From: Streptococcus thermophilus
GTDB lineage: Bacteria > Bacillota > Bacilli > Lactobacillales > Streptococcaceae
Reading direction: 5' to 3'
NCBI RefSeq assembly: GCF_010120595.1
Contig: NZ_CP038020.1
Span: 1,426,001 to 1,490,000, forward strand
Length of the DNA: 64,000 nucleotides
Shown piece by piece: positions 1-7,965 of the stretch. The notes under the pieces are model-generated. The model ran no database searches. It was not told the origin of the DNA and worked only from the letters and a program-made list of their open reading frames with translations. Numbering within the stretch: the stretch's first letter is position 1; every line of letters begins with the position of its first letter. A program made the translations under genes and the position numbers.

Positions 1-240
1 CTTCTTTCGGCTATTCAGTCTCATATAGACGGTGACTATAGTTACTATCAACCTCAGCTTGAGACCTTTGATGAGCTGGAAACTCCTTCTAGCACAGGTC
101 AGATTTTGGATGAGGAAAAGGATATTCAAATGCCCGATTTCGTCAAGAAATTGATTGCTAAAAAAGGTCTAGAAAATGTCAAGATGCCATATCTATTTAA
201 GAAAATGCTTGAAAAGAAGTATGGAAAAAAATATGATTAG
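1..240 (+). CDS. C-terminal end of an unidentified protein (5' truncated by window)
   Basis: An open frame enters from the left edge in frame 1 and stops at TAG 238-240, giving 79 residues without a start. The tail is charged and lysine-rich (it ends KKMLEKKYGKKYD) after an acidic stretch (DELETPSSTGQILDEEKD). I see no signal peptide, membrane segment or motif that names a family. About 95 bases separate it from the alcohol dehydrogenase that follows on the same strand. I do not recognise it; coding status rests on the open frame and protein-like composition. Confidence 0.5.
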   Translation, partial: LLSAIQSHIDGDYSYYQPQLETFDELETPSSTGQILDEEKDIQMPDFVKKLIAKKGLENVKMPYLFKKMLEKKYGKKYD

Positions 241-336
241 TTGCTATTGTTTGAAAGTAATTTGGAGGGCATGATGTGAGCTAAAGCTTGCCTAAAAGTG
301 TATACTAACTATAACTAAAGAAATAGAGGTAGATAT

Positions 337-1374
337 ATGAAATCAGCAGTTTATACCAAAGCTGGACAAGTGGGGCTGGCAGAAATTGATCGCCCGCAAA
401 TCGTGGCAGCAGATGATGCCATTATCAAGATAGTACGTACTTGCGTTTGTGGATCTGACATTTGGAGTTACCGTAATCCGGAAATGGAAGAGGGACATAG
501 AAATAGTGGTCATGAGGCTATCGGAATTGTCGAAGAAGTTGGTGAGCAAGTTACTACGGTAAAACCAGGAGACTTTGTCATTGCACCTTTCACACATGGG
601 TGTGGTCAGTGTGATGCTTGTCGAGCTGGTTTTGACGGCTCTTGTGATAACCACTCAGGTAATAACTGGTCTGAGGGCGTGCAGGCTGAGTATATCCGTT
701 TCCACTTTGCCAACTGGGCCCTTGTCAAAATTCTTGGGCAACCCTCAGATTATAGCGAAGGCATGCTCAAGTCACTTTTGACACTTGCTGATGTTATGCC
801 GACGGGTTACCATGCTGCGCGTGTGGCTAATGTACAAAAGGGTGATAAGGTTGTCGTTATCGGAGATGGGGCTGTTGGTCAATGTGCTGTCATTGCATCT
901 AAGATGCGTGGAGCTTCTCAAATTGTCCTTATGAGCCGTCACGAAGATCATCAAAAGATGGCTTTGGAGTCAGGTGCGACTGCGGTTGTAGCTGAGCGTG
1001 GCGAAAAAGGCATTGACAAAGTCCGTGAAATCCTTGGGGGAGGAGCAGATGCAGCTCTCGAATGTGTCGGTACTGAAGCAGCAGTAGAACAAGCTCTTGG
1101 TGTCCTCCATAACGGTGGTCGTATGGGATTTGTCGGTGTGCCTCATTATAATAACCGTTCCCTTGGTTCGACCTTTGCCCAAAATATTTTAGTGGCGGGA
1201 GGGGTAGCCTCTGTCACAACCTATGATAAACAAGTTTTGTTAAAAGCTGTTCTTGATGGTGACATCAATCCAGGCCGAGTCTTTACGACAAGTTATAAAT
1301 TGGAAGATATTAATCAGGCTTATAAAGATATGGATGAACGCAAGTCTATTAAATCTATGATTGTTTTAGATTAG
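337..1374 (+). CDS. Zinc-dependent alcohol dehydrogenase family protein (MDR superfamily)
   Basis: A 345-residue medium-chain dehydrogenase/reductase that should oxidise an alcohol or polyol with NAD(P). Visible zinc features: catalytic-zinc Cys38 in CVCGSD and the GHE motif at residues 58-60; a structural zinc lobe with four cysteines at 89, 92, 95 and 103 (GCGQCDAC then SC). The Rossmann nucleotide-binding loop reads VVVIGDGAVGQ around residue 175. Length is normal for the family. A weak Shine-Dalgarno (GAGGT) precedes ATG 337, and a possible promoter (TTGCCT, 16 bp, TATAAC) lies just upstream. It looks intact, standing between a partial gene and pseudogenes. Substrate cannot be told from sequence; related streptococcal genes are annotated only generically. 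Confidence 0.9.
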   Translation: MKSAVYTKAGQVGLAEIDRPQIVAADDAIIKIVRTCVCGSDIWSYRNPEMEEGHRNSGHEAIGIVEEVGEQVTTVKPGDFVIAPFTHGCGQCDACRAGFDGSCDNHSGNNWSEGVQAEYIRFHFANWALVKILGQPSDYSEGMLKSLLTLADVMPTGYHAARVANVQKGDKVVVIGDGAVGQCAVIASKMRGASQIVLMSRHEDHQKMALESGATAVVAERGEKGIDKVREILGGGADAALECVGTEAAVEQALGVLHNGGRMGFVGVPHYNNRSLGSTFAQNILVAGGVASVTTYDKQVLLKAVLDGDINPGRVFTTSYKLEDINQAYKDMDERKSIKSMIVLD

Positions 1375-1452
1375 TTAAGTTATACAAAAGTCTTGGTAAT
1401 GCAAGAGAGCTGTGTTTCCAAGCCTTTTTATATGTTGCAAAGGAGACAAAAA

Positions 1453-1551
1453 ATGATTACAGTCGAAAGGGCTAGTCACACAGACCTTTATGACCAGGTG
1501 AACGTGATTCCGTTTGAAGAGATGAATCGTTTCATTAAGGAAAACATGTAA
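1453..1551 (+). CDS. Small ORF of 32 residues, possibly a gene remnant
   Basis: ATG 1453 is preceded by AAAGGAGAC (a good ribosome binding site, 7-8 bases upstream) and opens a 32-codon frame ending TAA 1549-1551. The peptide begins MITVERASHTDLYDQ and is soluble-looking with no membrane segment. A start typical of GNAT acetyltransferases (a short basic-acidic first strand) is conceivable, which would make this the head of a deleted gene, but that is speculation. It sits between the dehydrogenase and a broken hydrolase. Confidence 0.25.
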   Translation: MITVERASHTDLYDQVNVIPFEEMNRFIKENM

Positions 1552-1634
1552 GATGAATGAGTTCGTAATCAGTATTGCAAGTAAAAAAGTTATGACCATT
1601 TAGCTCTTACATAAAGCAAATCAGAAAGGTATAT

Positions 1635-2497
1635 ATGAAGAAAAAACTCTTATTTTCAGTCTTTTAGCAATACTTGGTCTTGTTTGTGTAGGTGTTTGGT
1701 ATTTTATTTCCCAAAACCAAGCGCAGGCCGTAAAAGCAGAAGCAAGAAAAACATTTATTCAATCAAGCCGTCCAACCATCTTTTTCCATGGTTGGGAGAG
1801 CTCAAGCAGTCATGCGGAAAGACACATGGCTAATGCAGCTAAAAAATCTGGCGTGACCCAAACCATTATCGAAGCCAATGTGGCTGAAGATGGGACCGTT
1901 ACTCTGAAAGGGACTATTCAAAAAGATGCGGTCAATCCGATTGTCCTAGTCAATTTTGACAATAATTGAGGGGCCAGCACTCAGGACCAGAGCAACTATG
2001 CCTATGCTGTCGTCAAAGCTCTCCAGGATACCTACGAAATCACTGAGATGAACATGGTTGGTCACTCCTACGGCAATATAGCTATCGTCTATTATATGCT
2101 CCAGCATGGCAGTGATACCAGTCTGCCTAAACTAGTCAAACAAGTGGATATCGCCGGTCACTTTAACGGGATTATCGGCATGGATGAACCGGAAGAAAAC
2201 TCTCTAGATGGCGAAGGAAAACCAACTAGCATGACCGGGTCATATGAGGAGCTCTTGTCTCTTGGAGACAACTATCCTCAAGGACAAGTTGAAGTCCTCA
2301 ACATCTATGGCAATACAGGTAAAGAGAGTGATGAGCGCGTGACCAATCTATCCAGTCAATCCCTAGCCTATCTGCTTAAAGGTCATGTCAAATCCTACCA
2401 AGAAAAGAAAATCACAGGTCTTAACGGCCAACACAGTAAACTCCATGAAACAACCTTGGTCGATAAGCCTCTAAATGCTTTCTTGTGGGGAAAATGA
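1635..2497 (+). pseudogene. Alpha/beta hydrolase of the DUF915 type, broken
   Basis: The original start is ATG 1635 (MKKKLLFSVF), with an AGAAAGG ribosome site, but TAG follows after ten codons; the frame resumes with a frameshift and a hydrophobic signal segment (LGLVCVGVWYFI). Downstream the protein contains the oxyanion-type FFHGWESSSSH and the nucleophile elbow MVGHSYGN, plus a late His in NGQHSKLHE, the pattern of secreted DUF915 alpha/beta hydrolases. A second lesion is an in-frame TGA at about 1967 between DNN and GAST. The portion from 2048 to 2497 stays open but lacks the N-terminal half of the fold. Two independent lesions make a functional protein unlikely. Confidence 0.85.
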
Positions 2498-2511
2498 GTT
2501 GATAAGAATAT

Positions 2512-2548
2512 AAAAAAATCTAGTAGAGGCTGTCTACTAGATTTTTTT
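2512..2548 (+). terminator. Intrinsic terminator after the hydrolase pseudogene
   Basis: A near-perfect 15-16 bp inverted repeat (AAATCTAGTAGA / TCTACTAGATTT) with a short GGCTG loop, flanked by A and T runs, begins about 15 bases after the stop at 2497. It could work in both directions. Confidence 0.85.
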
Positions 2549-2659
2549 AATACAATGATTGGGTTGGCAGAGAAGAGAAGTAAAAGAACGAATCCAATTT
2601 CATCTGACATTTCATGTAAAGAATGTTAAATAAAGATAAGATAATGTAATCGTTTACTT

Positions 2660-3411
2660 TTGTTTCTCATAATATTTACAGCCTTGTTTTTGATGGAGTT
2701 CAGAAAGATGAAGTCTAGTGATTATAACAAGGTCAGAGGAGTTATTGTCGAGAATTGTAATAAAGTGGGTCTGCATGGTAAGGTTACTATCACTAAATTA
2801 TATTGGACAGCCTTAGAAATACCAACTTACCACGTAACTTATACCTATTCTGATAAAACTAACGATGACCAGAAAGTAGTATTAGAGAAAATACGGCTAT
2901 TCATGAAGAAGGATCAAGTGACTCTTATGGCAATGTTCCAGAATATAAGGAATCGTTTTTGAAGCAGAAATCTGTCCAAAAGGTTGAGAAGAAAATTAAA
3001 AAACAATTGAAGAAACAAAAACTCGGTCTTCCTATTAGTTCATTTAGTTTTCTATCTAACTTCAGTCATGATGAAAAGGAGAAAAATCTGGATACCTTAT
3101 CCTCAGACAATCTCAAAGAAGGTAAGAAGGACTTTGCAGGTTACTATCAAATTTCATACCAAACCTTGATTGATAAAGAGTTGATTGAGATGGTCATTTA
3201 TATCGATGAAAAGATAACAGTCAAATCACAAGATATGAAAGATGCGGCTAAAAAGTTAGATGCTAGTGATCTTCCGAATGGTGAATATAATTTCTTTTAT
3301 TCCAATACCAAGGGTGAGAATCAAGATTAAATCAGTTATTCTTTTAAAGTAAAAGATGGGAAAGTCGTTTTTTATGAGGATGAGAATCTAGTACTAGAAG
3401 ATGATGATTAA
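2660..3411 (+). pseudogene. Unrecognised streptococcal protein, split by a frameshift and a nonsense codon
   Basis: An N-terminal hydrophobic segment (FLIIFTALFLMEF) followed by a soluble domain suggests a small anchored or exported protein. The frame from 2660 runs to 2962, but the natural continuation (GNVPEYKESFLKQKSVQK) is in the next frame, so a frameshift lies near 2880-2915. The second part (2959-3330) is interrupted by an in-frame TAA at 3328, after which ISYSFKVKDGKVVFYEDEN continues to the TAA at 3409-3411. The beta-strand-like ending and the layout resemble the broken gene at 47652-48768, but I could not establish homology. Function unknown. Confidence 0.65.
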
Positions 3412-3421
3412 AGGTGAGGAG

Positions 3422-3529
3422 ATGAAGAAAAGTTATAAATTCTATTTATTTGTTATTATCAAGAATCTTCATTCTCACAATCCTTTTAAAAACTGGATAG
3501 GAGAGATTATTTCAGAGTATCGTGCATAG
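3422..3529 (+). CDS. Small ORF of 35 residues after the broken gene
   Basis: ATG 3422 follows AGGTGAGGAG, a strong Shine-Dalgarno overlapping the end of the preceding pseudogene, and opens 35 codons to TAG 3527-3529 (starts MKKSYKFYLFVI). The first part is hydrophobic and could be the head of a signal or anchor segment of a truncated downstream gene. Probably a remnant of an old operon partner; real expression is uncertain. Confidence 0.25.
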   Translation: MKKSYKFYLFVIIKNLHSHNPFKNWIGEIISEYRA

Positions 3530-3602
3530 GTTCTTAACATCAGAAGATTTCGTGAGACAATAAAAGATGATTGAAATAATCTTTCTTGAATAGAACACAA
3601 AT

Positions 3603-3641
3603 AAGACATGTTTCTGACTAAAACAGATTCATGTCTTTTTT
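3603..3641 (+). terminator. Hairpin terminator in the 3.4-3.75 kb gap
   Basis: AAGACATG at 3603-3610 pairs with CATGTCTT at 3630-3637, followed by a T run. A second small hairpin (AAAGATGATT / AATAATCTTT) lies just upstream. Apart from these and the next gene's promoter, the 345-base gap 3412-3756 holds only the small ORF at 3422. Confidence 0.6.
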
Positions 3642-3724
3642 AGGTGTTATGATTTAATCATCTATTTTTCTTGATTATAAGCTAATAGATTTTATGAAAT
3701 CATATAATCAGTTTAAATTTTTGA

Positions 3725-3750
3725 TATAATAATTCTTAAAACTTAGGAGG
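3725..3750 (+). promoter_or_regulatory. -10 box and ribosome binding site of the nucleoside phosphorylase gene
   Basis: TATAAT at 3725-3730 sits 26 bases before the start, with AGGAGG at 3745-3750 ideally spaced from ATG 3757. No clear -35 box is visible; the upstream sequence is AT-rich. Confidence 0.6.
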
Positions 3751-3756
3751 CAACAG

Positions 3757-4521
3757 ATGATACATAAACATGAAATCCCAATTTTAGAGTTTGATGATAG
3801 TCCTCAGGCTGTGATTATGCCGACACATGAGGACTTAGATTTAGACTTGCCGGCTAGGTGTATTTACGCCTTTTTAGAAGAAGAGATTGAACGCTATGCG
3901 AACGCTGTTGAGGCTGATAAAGTTGGAGAGTTTGTCTCCGCGACCAAAACTTATCCCATATTTGTTATGACTTACAATGGGGAGGAGATTTGCTTGGCTC
4001 AAGCTCCAGTTGGATCAGCTGCAGCTGCACAATTTCTTGATTGGTTAATTGGTTATGGCGTAAAACAAATCATTTCAACTGGAACTTGTGGCGTTTTGGT
4101 AAACATGAAGGAAAATGTTTTTTTGATTCCTACTAGAGCGTTGAGGGATGAAGGAGCGAGTTACCACTATATTGCGCCATCCCGCTATATAGACATGAAT
4201 AAACAAGCTCTGGAAGCTATTGAGAAAACTTTAAAACAAAAGAAAATCCCCTATGAAGAGGTCATGACCTGGTCAACAGATGGTTTTTATAGAGAAACAC
4301 CAGATAAGGTTTCCTATCGTATTGAAGAGGGCTGTAGTGTTGTAGAGATGGAATGTTCTGCACTTGCAGCAGTTGCTCAACTTCGAGGAGCTATTTGGGG
4401 ATTACTACTCTTTACGGCAGATTCCCTTGCAGATATTGACAATTACGATCAACGAGATTGGGGCTCAGAGGCTTTTGATAAGGCTTTAGAGCTTTGTCTG
4501 GATATCATTGTCCAGATGTAA
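3757..4521 (+). CDS. Nucleoside phosphorylase (PNP/UDP family)
   Basis: A 254-residue cytoplasmic enzyme of the purine/uridine phosphorylase superfamily, expected to split nucleosides with phosphate (or hydrolyse them) for salvage. Seen: the glycine-rich ISTGTCGVLV segment around residue 107 that binds phosphate/ribose, and VVEMECSALAAVAQ near residue 196, the MExE/D-type ribose-binding signature of the family, followed by an Asp-containing loop (FTADSLAD). It has its own promoter and AGGAGG site and a terminator right after the stop, so it is monocistronic. Which base it prefers cannot be read from the sequence; uridine phosphorylase-like and MTA/SAH-nucleosidase-like members share these motifs. 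Confidence 0.85.
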   Translation: MIHKHEIPILEFDDSPQAVIMPTHEDLDLDLPARCIYAFLEEEIERYANAVEADKVGEFVSATKTYPIFVMTYNGEEICLAQAPVGSAAAAQFLDWLIGYGVKQIISTGTCGVLVNMKENVFLIPTRALRDEGASYHYIAPSRYIDMNKQALEAIEKTLKQKKIPYEEVMTWSTDGFYRETPDKVSYRIEEGCSVVEMECSALAAVAQLRGAIWGLLLFTADSLADIDNYDQRDWGSEAFDKALELCLDIIVQM

Positions 4522-4535
4522 TCCTAATTCAATAG

Positions 4536-4571
4536 AAAAAAGAGCATGACTATATAATCGTGCTCTTTTTA
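4536..4571. terminator. Bidirectional terminator between convergent genes
   Basis: AAAAAGAGCATGA and TCGTGCTCTTTTT form a long stem with A and T runs on either side, placed between the phosphorylase (+) and the HAD phosphatase (-). It can serve both genes. Confidence 0.85.
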
Positions 4572-4582
4572 GATGTAAGTTA

Positions 4583-5218
4583 TTATTTCAAAATATCCCA
4601 AAGTTCTTGGGTAGTCTCAGCTACAAAATCTGGATTTTCAGCTAATAAGGTTTCGTTAGTCCCGAATCCCCAGGTAACCGCTATTGTTTTGATGCCAACT
4701 GTTTTTCCACCAATCAAATCAAACTTGGTATCACCAACAATGACAGAACTGTCCTTATTCGCATTATTTTCAGTGATAGCACGCTGCAAGACGTCAGCCT
4801 TGTGGAAAGCAGTAGGTGTGGCCCCATAGATACCGTCAAAAAACTCAGTGATGCCAAGGTACTCGCACATTTCCAGAGCGGTAGGCTCATTTTTGGAAGT
4901 CGTAATATAGATTTTCTTATTTGGATCGTGACTCAGCTTTTCTAGAACCTCTTTTATACCGTCGTAGAGGTGAGCTTCAAACTGTCCTTTGGTCTCATAA
5001 TAGTCACGATAAATTTTGACAGCTTGGGCAGCACCTTCTTCGCTAATTTCTTCTTTGAATGTCACTTCTAGAGGTGGTCCCATAAAGGTTCGAATTTTTT
5101 GGTCGCTAGGAACAGGTAGGCCCAGTCTTTCAAAGGTTTGGACAAAACCATTGTGGATGCCCTCGGAACTATCTATAAGAGTACCATCAAGGTCGAAGAA
5201 AATGTGTGTAAATGTCAT
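4583..5218 (-). CDS. HAD-superfamily hydrolase, phosphoglycolate phosphatase-like
   Basis: A 211-residue HAD subfamily IA phosphatase. Motif I is FFDLDGTLID near the N terminus (nucleophile Asp and acid/base Asp), motif II is the ITTSKNEP segment, and motif IV is VGDTKFDLIGG. A cap domain lies between motifs I and II, as in Gph/PGP-like enzymes that remove phosphate from small sugars or glycolate. I chose the ATG at 5218 (MTFTHIFF) because a GGAG sits six bases before it; the upstream TTG would place the start inside that site. It is monocistronic and shares a terminator with the convergent phosphorylase. Substrate unknown. Confidence 0.85.
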   Translation of the reverse strand: MTFTHIFFDLDGTLIDSSEGIHNGFVQTFERLGLPVPSDQKIRTFMGPPLEVTFKEEISEEGAAQAVKIYRDYYETKGQFEAHLYDGIKEVLEKLSHDPNKKIYITTSKNEPTALEMCEYLGITEFFDGIYGATPTAFHKADVLQRAITENNANKDSSVIVGDTKFDLIGGKTVGIKTIAVTWGFGTNETLLAENPDFVAETTQELWDILK

Positions 5219-5337
5219 ATGATTCTCCAATACAATGTTATTTGTTTATTATATCATGATAGGACAAAATGCAAAGTCAAACAATATAAGTCAGACTTTC
5301 AAAGAGAAGACGATTGTGCTTGATTTTGATAGGGTGG

Positions 5338-6032
5338 AGTTGAAAAAAAGCTTCCAAACATATCGTTATCCTCGACCACCTCTATGGTGAAATTTTAGAC
5401 CCATTAGATATAACTCCTATAAGGGGTGAGACAACCGGTCAAACTGGAAGTCAAGATTTTTCAACCCTTTTTAAGAAACAATACAAGAATAAAAAAGTGA
5501 TTTCAGTGGGTTGGCAGGAAAATCCAGATTTAGAAAAGATTGTTGAGTTAGAACCTGATTTAATCCTTATGACAGGAGAGCGAAAGGATCTTTATGAAGA
5601 TTTGTCTGAGATTGCACCAACTGTTGGCTATTTATAGCAACACAAATGAAAAGCAGACATCTTTGACAAACGTGATGAAATGAAGAAAGATCTCGATAGA
5701 GTTGATGCTAAGGAGGCTGTTTTTGCGGAAAATGTCAAAGCTAAATTTAGCTTCCAAAAACTTATGTATTTGAGCGTGACTGTCAATGAAATCCGTTACT
5801 ATACTTACGGGCATCTTGGTTACCTGTATGATATTTATAAGTTCAATCGTGCGAAACCTATAATCCAGATGATATGTTCCAACTTAAAAACTCACCTATC
5901 TGGAGTAAGCTTAAAGCTGTTCAAAATAATAAGGCTATCTATGCAGATTATTTAACTTATATGCTTGGATTTAGCATTGTGTCGCAAGAAATAATTATGA
6001 AACAAATAGCTGATGAATGGGGATTGAATTAA
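5338..6032 (+). pseudogene. Siderophore-type iron ABC transporter binding protein remnant (FecB/FatB-like)
   Basis: Fragments in changing frames translate to the class III iron/siderophore-binding fold: KHIVILDHLYGEILDPL (the usual 'R/KIVVLD...LD.L' start), ISVGWQENPDLEKIVELEPD and LILMTGERK (the 'NlE.I..L.PDLII' segment), and at the end NSPIWSKLKAVQNNKAIY followed by QIADEWGLN. The signal peptide and lipobox are missing, an early stop follows VGYL near 5635 and at least one further frameshift occurs. No transporter permease or ATPase is adjacent. This is a dead gene; the lost function would be ferric-siderophore capture at the cell surface. Confidence 0.7.
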
Positions 6033-6045
6033 ACTAAAAAGGGAT

Positions 6046-7157
6046 CTAGCTGACAAACAAACGTCTGGTGTGTTTCTCAAAGAAAAATAGAGCTGAATAG
6101 TCATAGGAATCCAAAGCAATGGTTCACAATCAGACCTAGAAATAAGACCAGCCAAGAAGGGACTTATCATATAGAGTAGGACACAAGCAATAATGGACCA
6201 AATGATAAAGACAAGGCATGACTGTTTCGACCCTTCAACAATACGTTTAAACTGTTGGGCTCCGAAATTCTGTGAGGTGAAGGTCGTCACCCAGCAGCAA
6301 GGGAGGTAAGGGTAGAACCGCAAAGGACATAATTCGTCTTGCTGCCACCTGAGCACTAATGATGAGAGGGCAGAAGCCATTAATGGCGTACTGTAAGGTC
6401 ACAGTTCCAATAGAAACAATGGAATTCATGAGGCCCATGGCCATTCCTTGTCCAAAAAGGTCCAGATAAAGGCTTGAATCAAGAACAAAGTCAGACTTAT
6501 GTAGTAGGAGAAAGGTCACCTTTTTCTTAATATAGTAAAGACAGACCCTGTGAGATAATAGTCGCTAAGCCTGCTGATTGTACGCCAAGATGGAGCTATG
6601 TAATAAAAAAGTCTAAAATGATATTAACTAAGGCTGAAAAAATCAGGAAATAGAGAGCTGTGAGGCTATCCCCAACCGCCCTAAGAAGCCCTGCGCACAG
6701 ATTATAACCCAAGCTTACCCCAACACAAGACACAATCATAGAAATATACTGGTAGGACTGTCTAATGATAGAACTAGGAGTTCCTAAAAAGTTAGCAAAG
6801 GATAAAGACCAAAATGCCCTAAAAACATAACTAAGACACTTAAGCCTAGACCAATAACAAGTGTGGCAGCTACAGATTGACGAAGCTTATCATATTTTTG
6901 CGCACCATAATAACGTGCAATAACAACCCCCATACCATTTTCCAACACCAAGGGCAAATCCCGATTACCAAATCAAAAATAGAAGAGGAAGCCCCAACAG
7001 CAGCCCAGGCATCAGGTCCTATAAATCGTCCCACAATCATGACATCAGCAGTATTGTAGAGCTGCTGGAAAATATTAGAAACTAGAGTAGGCAGAGCAAA
7101 GATTAAAAGAGACCTCAAAATTGGGCCTCGTAAAAGATCAACTGACGAATTTTTTAT
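6046..7157 (-). pseudogene. MATE-family multidrug exporter, multiply frameshifted
   Basis: The N-terminal piece reads LLIFALPTLVSNIFQQLY then NTADVMIVGRFIGPDA and AAVGASSSIFDLVIG, hallmark of MATE (MOP superfamily) Na+/H+-drug antiporters. Later pieces (GQGMAMGLMNSIVSIGTVTL, QYAINGF) are the second half. Several frameshifts separate them. In the reconstructed frame the gene would start at the codon at 7155-7157, which is now ATA followed by KNSSVDLLRGPIL, so the start codon itself seems mutated from ATG. The tail ends FEKHTRRLFVS at stop 6046-6048. No active exporter can be made. Confidence 0.8.
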
Positions 7158-7196
7158 AGTACTATTATAACAAGAGAGTAACTGTGAAACAATAAT

Positions 7197-7222
7197 AAAA
7201 AGTCACCCTAGGATGACTTTTT
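7197..7222. terminator. Short bidirectional hairpin
   Basis: AAAAAGTCA (7197-7205) pairs perfectly with TGACTTTTT (7214-7222) around CCCTAGGA. It overlaps the 3' end of the membrane-protein fragment on the minus strand and fits its terminator. Confidence 0.65.
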
Positions 7223-7396
7223 CATAGACTTTAGATAGCGGTTGAGCTTTTGTGACATATGGATATAACCGGCCGCAATCATTGGAAGCTGTAAGTAAAT
7301 ATAGGGAGGAGTGTACTGGCTCTTGGTCTCAGAAATGAGATGGAATAGAAGCCCTCCAAAAAATAGAATGAGGAAAGAAAATGTCAAAAAATTCAA
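7208..7396 (-). pseudogene. C-terminal fragment of a polytopic membrane protein, perhaps a glycosyltransferase
   Basis: Sixty-two codons encode a hydrophobic segment followed by ISETKSQYTPPYIYLQLPMI and a final lysine-rich tail. The 'E.K.RY..PYF..L.P' arrangement recalls the last membrane segment of GT-C/PMT-like streptococcal membrane glycosyltransferases. There is no start site, and the upstream part is replaced by an oppositely oriented ORF beginning at 7381. I regard it as the tail of a deleted gene. Confidence 0.4.
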
Positions 7397-7839
7397 GGTT
7401 CAATGAAGATTTTAGTTATATCATGTTGATTATAAGACTACTAACAGTCTTTTCTTTGCTCTTTGTAAAACTTATATACTTAGTAGCATTAGCTTATTAT
7501 AAAGTTATAACAAACTTGTTCTCAGAAAAAGTTAGCCAGTCTCAAGCTCAAAAGTTTAAATATTGGATGCGATTTCTTCCTGTAGGCTGATTTGTAGATA
7601 TTAACAGTATTGATGACAACAAACGTATCAAACATGCTTCTGTTACTTTATCATTTTTACCAATAGCACTTCTTGTGTATTTAATTACTGTTCCATTAAC
7701 TTATGATGCTTCTTCAGACTCAATAATATGGGTGATTTCATTTATTTTTCTGTGTTTTACAATAGGTAGTGTAATTGGATTTTACAAAAATTTTAAGTTT
7801 ACAAAAAATACTCAAGATTATCACAAGAATATGTATTGA
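7381..7839 (+). pseudogene. Small four-helix-like membrane protein with an in-frame TGA
   Basis: The frame from ATG 7381 encodes MSKNSRFNEDF followed by hydrophobic stretches, is cut by TGA at 7588-7590, and continues in the same frame (FVDINSIDDNKRIKH, then LSFLPIALLVYLITVPL and VISFIFLCFTIGSVIGFYK) to TGA 7837-7839. One base change (for instance TGG or CGA to TGA) explains the break. Reconstructed length is about 152 residues with three or four membrane spans. No family recognised. It overlaps a fragment on the other strand, suggesting a rearranged junction. Confidence 0.55.
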
Positions 7840-7873
7840 ATAATAAATATAAAATAAACTACTAATATAATGA

Positions 7874-7903
7874 AAAAAAGGAACCTACTAAGTTCCTTTT
7901 TTA
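7874..7903. terminator. Bidirectional terminator
   Basis: AAAAAAGGAAC and GTTCCTTTTTT form an 11-bp perfect stem around TACTA-type loop sequence, between the small membrane pseudogene (+) and rqcH (-). Confidence 0.85.
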
Positions 7904-7965
7904 TTACAATTAAACTAGCATTAACAACCACTAGGCATTACATAATGGTTGGTGGAATGTTCAAT

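Noticed and set aside
2395-2610. 71-codon ORF on - over the hydrolase tail and terminator
   Set aside because: It runs through a clear terminator and opposes a recognisable protein fold.
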